A DNA stretch of 64,000 nucleotides from Gnetum montanum (taxonomy: Eukaryota > Streptophyta > Gnetopsida > Gnetales > Gnetaceae). Below are positions 56,804 through 64,000 of the stretch, in pieces. The stretch lies in assembly GCA_015680685.1 (NCBI GenBank), contig MNCI01025327.1, forward strand, positions 284,980 to 348,979, given 5' to 3'. Below the pieces are notes generated by a model that worked only from the letters and a program-made list of their open reading frames with translations, searched no databases and was not told the origin of the DNA. The stretch's first letter is position 1. Every line of letters starts with the position of its first letter. The translations under genes and the position numbers were made by a program.

Positions 56804-59105
56804 TCAGCTGAGGTGCCAATTGTAAGTTAACAGCCCTCGTAGCATTTCGTTGCTGTGGTTGTGGCGGTATCTCTCCCTGCATTGATGGAGTAGGTGGCAG
56901 CTGAGTGGGATGTTGTGGAGGAGTGGCAGGAGAAGGTGATGGAGGATAGAAGAGGTGTGGGTTTTTCCCCCTAGGTGATGGAGATTGAGGTCAGAAATAT
57001 TCCGAGGGTGGTAATGACTTTGAAAGGCCGCATGACTGGAAGAGTCTCGTGGAGAGACCGATTGCTGAACATAGTACCCATAGGGATCTAGCTGTTTGTA
57101 AGGGTATTGCTGCTTTGGAGGTGGCATCCCCCATGCATGTGGGTGCTACCACTATTAGAAGTATTTGTACGGTTGTGGTGGCACTCCACTTGGATAGTAT
57201 CCTTGTTGTTGGTGGAACTGCCTTCCGGTGCCTTGTGGATAAGGTAGCCTTTAGGGTGTTTGCCTCTTCACCAAGCGAGGATTCAGTGCGTACACCCCAG
57301 ACTCTTGAAGGTGTGACACCATAGGACAACATCCCTTGGGATGTTCATATTGGCATATGCCACATTCATCATCCTCCTCAGTGTCAAAGTCTACAACCTG
57401 CTCTGCTACAGCAACTTTGCCCTTACCCTTATATTGGGCATGTTCAGCTTCCTTCTTCCTATGCCTAGCGAACATTACCTTGTTTTCTGGATGCTTTTGC
57501 AATTTTTAGCATACTTTCAAATTTTTTGTCCAAAGAGTCCCACATATTATCAACCTTTGCCGATATTTCAAATACAAAATTTCGTAAAGGCAAGGTCTTT
57601 CGGTTCACCGCTGCTTCTAGTGGTGATTCCTCCTCCTCCTCAAAGAATCAGACCTCCCTCTTTTTGATGGAGGGATCCCGATTAAATTCTTCTGCACTTT
57701 CTTTCTTTCTAAGTTCTCCTTCCTCCTTGGCCACCTGTTCAATGAGGCACTGCAATTGATGGGCTCTTAGCTCCGATAGTCATCCCTTGGCGTACACGCC
57801 AAGGGTCTTTCGCGTTTCAAAACAGAGCCCATCAATGATGTGGCGAAGTTGTGACCGTTGAGAGTAGCCATGACCAGGGCACCGATGTAGCAGTGAATAA
57901 TATCTGCTCATGGTTGCATCCAAGGGTTCATGATTACCTTGCTTCCACACTTGGATCTAACGTCTCAGGTTCGCCACTCTGGAGTACCTTTGATACTTGT
58001 CATTGAAAATTACAAGCATTGTACTCCATCTTCTGATTGATTCCGATTTCAAGGACCGGTACCAATTTTTTGCTTCCTTGATGAGTGTGCGAGGGAACAA
58101 CTTCAACTTCTGCCAATCATTGTCAATATTTTGCAGGGTGCAGGCATCATGGAACACCTGCAGGTGAGTTTGCGGATCATATTTGTATCCCCCTTCAAAT
58201 CTGGGGATGTTTTTCATGTCCACGTGCTTGATCCGGCTATCCTTCATGTGCCTACTAGGGATCTGAATTGCCTTAACAATCTGGAGCATGCTTCGAGTAG
58301 CCAACAATGGCTCATCCGAGTCATAGTCCTACTAAGGACCATGATTTCTGTAATGATTTTAGCTACCCCTTCTTTCATGCCGGTGAGCATCACGTGATTG
58401 ATCGTGCGTTTCCTCATGTTGTCCCCTTCAAACCTTTTTACCACCATCCTTTCGCTTCTTTCTACCCTGGTTACTATCAAAGCCTGAGTTGGATGAAAGT
58501 GTAGGAGAGCGAGAGTATGGAGAAGAAGGAGAGTTAATGCCACTGCTCCAGTGTCGATCTCCCACTCTACCCTGATGATGGCCTCGATCATCTTGTCCAT
58601 ATTTGCTACATGACCCTCCATCCCCTTGAGGATCTTGGTCACTTAGAGGCTTGTTTTGAATGATGGATTGAAGGACCTGCTGCCCCAGGGGAAGTTCAGT
58701 TGAATGGGTATCATGAAAGATGGGATGCCCATCGTCTTGCAGCCCTTGCAAGAATAAGGGATTACTGAATTGTTTCCCCTTCAGGTGTTCATATCTTTCC
58801 TCCTACTGATGGTCTCTTGCTTGTTGAGCCTCAGTGGAACAATACTCCCAGTAGTCATGGTCCTCCATGACATGCTCCACTCCACGGTCCTGGATGTCTA
58901 GTCTACCAAGATTGTGAAACAGCATCGCAGGAGCCGATCGGTTAGGTGGTAGTATGATGTTTCCCTCCATGTCTCGCCATTGTAGATGCTCATCCTGATG
59001 ATGGACAAAAGTGAAGTTAGGAACATAATCATCAGGATGCTTGTACACCACCTGACATTCTTGTGACACTGGTGGGTTGGATACCTCTCTCCTGTGAGAA
59101 GACAT
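56804..59105 (-). pseudogene. gag: O2 gag
   Basis: On the minus strand: start at 59105 (MSSHRREVSNPPVS), YKHPDDYVPNFTF and QWRDMEGNIILP. A Gly/Ser/Gln-rich, basic middle follows (58751-58430, GRKKRKDGGKK). The gag domain is at 58307-57960: IPRFEGGYKYDPQTHLQVF, WQKLKLFPRTL, AKNWYRSLK, IRRWSTMLVIF. Then LRHIIDGLCFETRKTLGV near 57800, a charged segment like O1's, ECGICQYEHPKGCCP near 57340, and a Pro/Gln/Tyr-rich tail (PPKQQYPYKQLDPYGYY) to 56804. Frames change near 57950 and in the middle, and there are several stops. Confidence 0.82.
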
Positions 59106-59251
59106 GTTGGATGTTAGATGGTCTATGTAATCAATGTACCTTACTATTTACTTTAATCCACCTAGCGTGCGTAAATTTTTCTATCCTAGGTCCATTCCAA
59201 TGACTTGCATGATAATTTCACTAAGGTTAGATGATGCATGTAAGACTAACA

Positions 59252-59270
59252 GTCCCTAGCAACGGCGCCA
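59252..59270 (-). other. O2 primer-binding site
   Basis: The minus strand reads TGGCGCCGTTGCTAGGGAC next to the LTR end CTCATCAT. Confidence 0.8.
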
Positions 59271-59271
59271 A

Positions 59272-60171
59272 TGATGAGCAGCTAGGTACCCCTACACCCA
59301 ACCATACAAATCACGAGTGTTCACACACGACTCGGTCAAATTCCGTAGACTGTAAGCACTTAACATACATCAGACCCTAACCAACGAAACCTTGGGTTAG
59401 AATAGTCGTTCTCTTCCTAATCTCACTTATGATGTTCTTTTTACGATGGTTAAGTGAGATTAAGGCTAATGATTTTTATAGCTTTTTACTTATCTTTTGG
59501 CGTTTAACTATGTTGGGAAATAAGGCTAGACTATTAAGTAATCTAAGACTATCTTAATCTAAATCTTAACTACTCCTAACATAAGTATCCAATCCCATCT
59601 TCTGAGCATGTTCTGAGCATCCCCTAAACATTACTGGGTACCAGACGTTAAGCGTCACTGGGTTACCAAGTGTTGGGTTTATGTTCAAGATGGTCGTACT
59701 TATGGTCTTTACGAACTTATAAGAGAGCAAAAGCAATTAGAATAATATAACAGGAACTTAAGTAACTATCAAAGCATAAACATATTAAACTAAAGAATGC
59801 AATAAATGACTAACTCCAAATGTTGTAAGGAATGCTTAGAGAGTTCGTCTTTATTACCGTTCATGCCAATGGGCTCAGATACATCAACGCTTGAATAACG
59901 AGCCGATCACTTTTCTTACACCTGCTACGAGCACTTGGAAAATATTCTATCTCCTACGGGAACAAACTGCATGAGCTTCACTACAACTGACTGAAAAGGT
60001 ACGTAAATGAGGTGGAAGGCCCTCTTATTTATAGGCTGAAATAGGCTCCACATAAACGGGGCCACATCAACGCATGGAAGGCTACATTGATGGGGCTGCA
60101 TCGACGCAGCCGCATATATGCAGCCCCGTATACATGGCCTAGTCAACACATCGACTAATGACACTTCATCA
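59272..60171 (-). repeat. O2 LTR (5' LTR of the minus-strand element)
   Basis: The minus strand starts TGATGAAGTGTCAT at 60171 and ends GCTCATCA at 59272. It is homologous to the O1 LTR. TATAAATA lies at 60033-60026 (minus). U3 carries CGATGCAGCC / GCATATATGCAGCC repeats near 60060-60130 instead of the GATATC units of O1. Confidence 0.78.
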
Positions 60172-60345
60172 AGGATCACCACTTAAAGGCTCAATGCTTA
60201 TCTTGCCAAGGTAGGTCCTAGGAGGACACTAGACAAGTGCAAGCTTGACCTCTTCCAATGGTTGCACAAAAAACTTGAACCTAGATCTTATGACCTGAAA
60301 AATAAGCACCTTACCATCACTTGAAGTGGTGGTTTCTTGCCCAAG
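60172..60345 (-). mobile_element. tRNA-derived SINE, copy 2, cut by O2
   Basis: On the minus strand: AAGTGATGGTAAGGTGCTTA, then AGGTTCAAG (B-box-like), GTGCAACC, and CATTGAGCCTTTAAGTGGTGATCCTT. This matches the order of 50211-50395. The 3' end is missing because the O2 LTR begins there. Confidence 0.7.
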
Positions 60346-60359
60346 TCATTTTGGCCTAG

Positions 60360-60740
60360 AGGCCAACTATTAATCATAGATTAGTAACACTAATTAATAT
60401 TTTGTCCATAATGCTCCAAGGAGAGGTTATTAGTAATGCTAAATAATATTCCATCCATAATGCTAGAGGGAGAGCTTATCAATAATGCTAAATAATATTT
60501 CATTCATAATAACAACATATTTACTCCATTTTGGTTGAGAGGCCAACTACTACTCATAGATTGGTAACACTAAATAAGATTTCGTCCATAATGCTTCAAG
60601 GAGAGCTTATCAATAAAGCTAAATAATATTTTGTCCATAAGGCTATAGGGAGAGCTTATGGGTAACACAAAATAATATTTCATTTATAATATTCCAAGGA
60701 GAGTAACACTAATAATATTTTATCCATAATACCAACATAT
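60360..60740. repeat. AT-rich minisatellite
   Basis: Units of about 55-65 bp built from GCTAAATAATATTTCRTCCATAATGCT and AGGGAGAGCTTAT, about six to seven copies. The larger phrase starting GAGAGGCCAACTA appears twice, about 190 bp apart, suggesting a higher-order repeat. Confidence 0.75.
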
Positions 60741-60817
60741 TTGATCCAAATAATCTATGGCTTCTATGTTTGTCTTCTTATTGCAATGCAAAAGAAATAA
60801 AATTAGAAAGGCCATGG

Positions 60818-61005
60818 ATGTATGTATGGAAATAACATTCATAAAAATTCAAAATATTTTACATCACAAGATTTAGTACCAAACTTGAAATTAGTTAATT
60901 CAATGCACATCGTAAGAATATGTATGGAAATAATAATCCATAAAAATTCAAAATATTTTACAGCACAAGATTTAGTTCTAAACTTGGAATTAGTTATCCT
61001 TCTCA
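60818..61005 (+). repeat. Tandem pair of about 95 bp
   Basis: ATGTATGGAAATAACATTCATAAAAATTC-type sequence with ACAAGATTTAGTACCAAACTTG occurs at about 60822 and again at about 60918. The plus-strand ORF is an effect of the repeat. Confidence 0.7.
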
Positions 61006-61531
61006 TCATGCAATCATAGCGATCACACCAAAATTATTATAGAATACACAGAATTTGGTAAAATTGTAACATGGATAAATTTTAATACAATAGAACTAAA
61101 CTTCAACTTCATTTTAAGAAGATTTTCTCAGCCAAATTATAGGTATATATATTAAATATATAAGTAAGCTAGCTACATATCAATAATAATTTCTATGAAA
61201 AAGTTGATCTCTTGGCCTAACATTATGATGATGATTATTTATTTTTTAGGATAAACTCCAACCAACATGTAGTTGGCTTATTGGCCAAAACCAGTAAGCT
61301 CTAAAAGGAAAAAAAGAAAAGCAAATAAAATTAAATATATTTAGTTATGTTATTTGAGATAAATTTTCAAAATGAATTAAGATTGAAATGCCTGTGTATT
61401 AAAATTAAAAATACTTAGTTATGTTCTTATGTTGCTCAAGATAAATTTCCAAAATAAATAAAATTGAAATGCCTTGGGTTTGGTGGATATCGTATATTGG
61501 CTCCGTGGTTAAGATGATGTAATCAAATTCT
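61006..61531. repeat. AT-rich stretch upstream of the PP4 exons, with an imperfect tandem pair
   Basis: No gene. Two versions of TTAGTTATGTT...GAGATAAATTTTCAAAATGAAT...ATTGAAATGCC lie at about 61340-61395 and 61410-61475. A core promoter for the PP4-like exon was not identified with confidence. Confidence 0.5.
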
Positions 61532-62653
61532 ATGATCCAAGGCCCCTCCAAGGGTAGAGTACAACAATCTGAAGATCCAAGGGGCACTTGCTGGAGTAGT
61601 AGTACTAGTAGCAAAAGAGCAGGAAAGGAAAGGAAATGTCCAATCTGGACAGACATAGAGCAGCTTAAGCGATGCGAGCCGCTCAATGGGTCAGAGGTCA
61701 AGGCACTCTGCCTCAAGGCCATGGAAATACTTGTCGAAGAAAGCAACGTCAAGGGTTTCGATGCTCCTGTCATCGTATGCCTATTTTCTCTTCTTTAAGC
61801 TCTTTTCTATTTTATTTTCCCCTCAATTTCGATAGGGTTTTAATGACAAGCTTGTAATGAGGAATGACTCTGCATTTTTCAAGAGGAACTTTATCATTTG
61901 TCATTTTAATTTCTGGCCTATGCAGAATTACGGTTGTCGTGTTCTCATGATGCACAATGAACAATGACACTTTCTTGAATGAGTTTAACTTGGTCACAAT
62001 TGCTAGCTTGTGGACTTTTTAACATGAAAGTTGCGGTTTTTAGATATTCTTAGGGGCTTACCTTTTGACCTTCTGTATATACATGAAGACATTGAATTGC
62101 CTTTTTACAATTATTTTTCTTCTGATATTAAAAAAATAAAGACAAGCAGGGTATACAACTGGGACTAAAAGTTTTTACCTATGTTGACTAAGGCCCTTGG
62201 GATCTATCCGAACCATTTTTAAAAAAATTATAGCTCAGCGGGTTTTAGTGGAATTGAATCTGTGGCCTGGGATTACAACCAGTAAACTAACTCGTTATCA
62301 ACCTTTAAGAATAAAATTTTACTAGTATCTTATGCGAAGTTTTCAAAAGCAATGCAACATATTATTTTATTTTTTATATCTATCTTTATATTTTGTTGTT
62401 AACAAAATCTTATTTTTACCCCTCTCTTTATATATATAATTCGTTGAGTAAGAGCTATTATCCATGTTATCCTTGTCATTATTATTATTATTATTGGCAG
62501 ATTGGTGGAGACACCCATAGTCAGTTTTATGACATGAAAGAGCTATTTAAAGTTGGAGGTGATTGTCCAAAGACAAACTATCTGTTCTTGGGTGATTTTG
62601 TGGACAGAGGATTTTACTTTGTGGAGACTTTTTTATTGCTACTTGCATTAAAG
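61532..62653 (+). pseudogene. PPX: PP4 catalytic subunit (PPX) exons 1-2, probable pseudogene
   Basis: Exon 1 (to 61774, donor ATC|GTATGC) reads [20 protein letters not shown] and [17 protein letters not shown]. Exon 2 (62501-62653, acceptor TTGGCAG) reads [29 protein letters not shown] and LLLLALK. The exons join in phase. This is the N-terminal third of the PP4 Ser/Thr phosphatase catalytic subunit. The conserved start MSNLDR (ATG 61636) is two bases out of frame with IEQLKR, a 2-bp loss near 61654. An in-frame upstream ATG at 61532 could still open the frame with about 41 extra residues. The metal-binding GDIHGQ motif reads GDTHSQ: Asp and His are kept, Gly is lost. Later exons (RYPDRITLIRGNHES) are not seen by 64000. 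Confidence 0.8.
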
Positions 62654-63335
62654 GTTGATCAATCTCCCATTCTATCTGAATGCGTCTTCATTTCACAGCC
62701 TTGTTCTCATTGCCAAGTTGAGGATAATGCATATATTTCAATTTTCCAATAGCATTTTAGAAAAGCTTTTGTCATGGTTGTCAAGATGGATGACTAAAGT
62801 TTTACAGTTATATGTGCATTTAGCATCATACATAGGTGATTTGATTTGTCATTGCCTTCATTTTGGAGTGTCCATTATTTTTTAAAGTTTTGTTAAGGTA
62901 TAATTATTTTAAAAAACAAATCGTTTGGTAAGCTCTAGGCAGAAAATTTTGTTTATGGTGCTTCTTTTGTTGGTAATGCATAAACTATGATAAACTTATA
63001 AACACGTACTCATGAATTAACAAGAACCCCTTTAAAGCATTTGCATTGATAATAAGTTTTTGCTAATGCAATGTTCCTATATCATGAATTAGTAGACCCT
63101 TTTTACGATGCTAGACTTAATGTTTCCTTAAAAATATGTTTCACATGTCTCTTAAATGGCTTATGCACTCCTGGGTTTCTTCTTCTCATTGTCTTCTCTG
63201 ACATGTCAGATGCTTTTTTTACATGCTTTTCATGAATGCTAGGTGGTTATAAATTCCTAATTATAAACCTTGTAGGTCCTCCATGTATGTCTATCTTCTC
63301 AATGCTACAATTCTTTAACAGGATATATCATTTAA
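62654..63335. other. Non-coding, after PP4 exon 2
   Basis: Begins with donor AAG|GTTGAT and continues as AT-rich intron-like sequence. No exon 3 with the next conserved PP4 block is found. Confidence 0.5.
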
Positions 63336-63440
63336 TTGGAGTTGTATTCATCCTTTCTCACTTGGTCAAAGCTTGTAGTCTACAAGTCACAAGTTCAATT
63401 CAAAGGGGTTTGCATAGACATATGCTACCTGGAGGTACAG
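63336..63440 (+). mobile_element. Possible second SINE type
   Basis: CACTTGGTCAAAGCTTGTAG resembles an A box, and 30 nt later CAAGTTCAATTCAAAGG resembles a B box; it ends with CTACCTGGAGGTACAG. Single copy here, so weak. Confidence 0.35.
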
Positions 63441-63952
63441 TAAAAATATACTATTAGGAATTATGGCATTAGGTAGACAGCCAACTATACTAAGCCATTG
63501 TCAAATACTTCATCTACCTTAACAAACAATCAGCCTATCATAGATGGGATAAAGACATCAAGATGATGATGATTTGTCCTTGCATCTCTCATTCTTTGTA
63601 GAAAGTACACTACAACATTATATTCGAGGATGGAGATGAACATGTGTGCAAGTTCTCTTTCTGAATTTGAAGTATTACAAAATGTTAATTTTCTTATTTG
63701 TAATCATGTTGAAAATAATATTTGAGGGAAAAAAATTTTCTCCCATACATTGAGAATTGGAGACATTAATTCTCTCCTTCTTGGTTTGGAGCTTCATCCC
63801 TCCATTGTGTTCATTTAATGATATAAGTAAGCTTTTTCTTATTGTTAACAAAATTTTCAAGAATGAAGTAAGCTTTTGGAACTTGTGCAATTTAGTTAGA
63901 ATTTAATATACAATATTAAAAAATTAATATTTATTTTACATAAGGGGCCATC
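63441..63952. other. Non-coding AT-rich sequence
   Basis: No gene, repeat or RNA recognised; the 71-residue minus frame at 63675-63890 has no family features. Confidence 0.4.
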
Positions 63953-64000
63953 ATTTGAAGTGATGGTAAGGTGCTCATTTCTCAAGTCAAAGACTTAAGT
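63953..64000 (+). mobile_element. tRNA-derived SINE, copy 3, cut by window end
   Basis: TTGAAGTGATGGTAAGGTGC matches the head of the SINE at 50211 and 60345, including TTTCTCAAGTC; the B box would lie beyond 64000. Confidence 0.6.

Larger units (their letters stand above)
56800..60171 (-). mobile_element. O2: second O-type LTR element, 5' half
   Basis: Minus-strand LTR (60171-59272), primer site (59270-59252) and gag (59105 to about 56804). It is the uninterrupted counterpart of O1 and was used to map the O1 break. Protease and pol are missing below 56804. The LTR begins within a SINE, so O2 inserted into that SINE. Confidence 0.8.

Noticed and set aside
57049-57759. Plus-strand ORFs opposite O2 gag
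   Set aside because: Shadows of the minus-strand gag frame, which has a homologue in O1.
62220-62290. Possible tRNA gene or SINE near a GCTCAGCGGGTTTTAG stretch
   Set aside because: A- and B-box-like words are not correctly spaced and no cloverleaf can be drawn.

Overview
The window is plant nuclear DNA: retroelement-dense, gene-poor and old. The evidence is tRNA-primed LTR retrotransposons with plant-type gag and pol, a plant L1-like LINE, tRNA-derived SINEs, and intron-bearing fragments of two conserved eukaryotic genes, the catalytic subunit of protein phosphatase 4 and ribosomal protein S11. Almost every element ORF is broken by nonsense codons, many explicable as C-to-T changes, and insertions are nested. 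This suggests a large, slowly purged genome such as a gymnosperm, but the species cannot be told from sequence alone.

Layout. 1-18785: a minus-strand Ty3/gypsy-type element (O1; LTR 17817-18785, primer site about 17800, gag 17674 downward) split by a plus-strand Tat-like Ty3/gypsy element (A, 731-16507). A has both LTRs, gag, a linker with a repeated PYVVRVPP-like peptide, protease, RT with an internal deletion, two RNase H domains (the second archaeal-type) and integrase. Its oddest part is a multi-exon antisense gene (7861-10473, minus) between protease and RT, bracketed by short tandem repeats built on a TTAAACT core. 18786-24585: a minus-strand relative (B1) with LTR fragment, integrase, RNase H and RT. 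24575-25080: gag scrap. About 25180-29300: a non-coding LTR element (F) with primer site and polypurine tract. 29427-32200: a dead LINE. 32540-42016: mostly non-coding, with a dispersed duplication (33471-34999 and 38583-40131), each copy carrying one RPS11 exon, and between them a possible two-exon gene for a 279-residue unrecognised protein (36999-38393, minus).

42017-48813: a nearly full-length chromodomain-bearing Ty3/gypsy element (E) with about 560-bp LTRs. 48814-55450: a SINE, a Tat-like gag fragment (D, plus) and a second B copy (B2, minus). 55458-56687: direct repeats, each with a TATA box, possibly a small LTR element. 56800-60171: a second O-type element (O2, minus) inserted into a SINE. 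60360-61480: AT-rich tandem repeats. 61532-62653: two exons of a PP4 catalytic-subunit gene or pseudogene on the plus strand. The last 1.3 kb is non-coding apart from SINE-like sequence.

No prokaryotic features, rRNA genes, genuine tRNA genes or CRISPR arrays are seen. Family assignments come from motif recognition by eye, and boundaries marked approximate were placed by comparing copies within the window.
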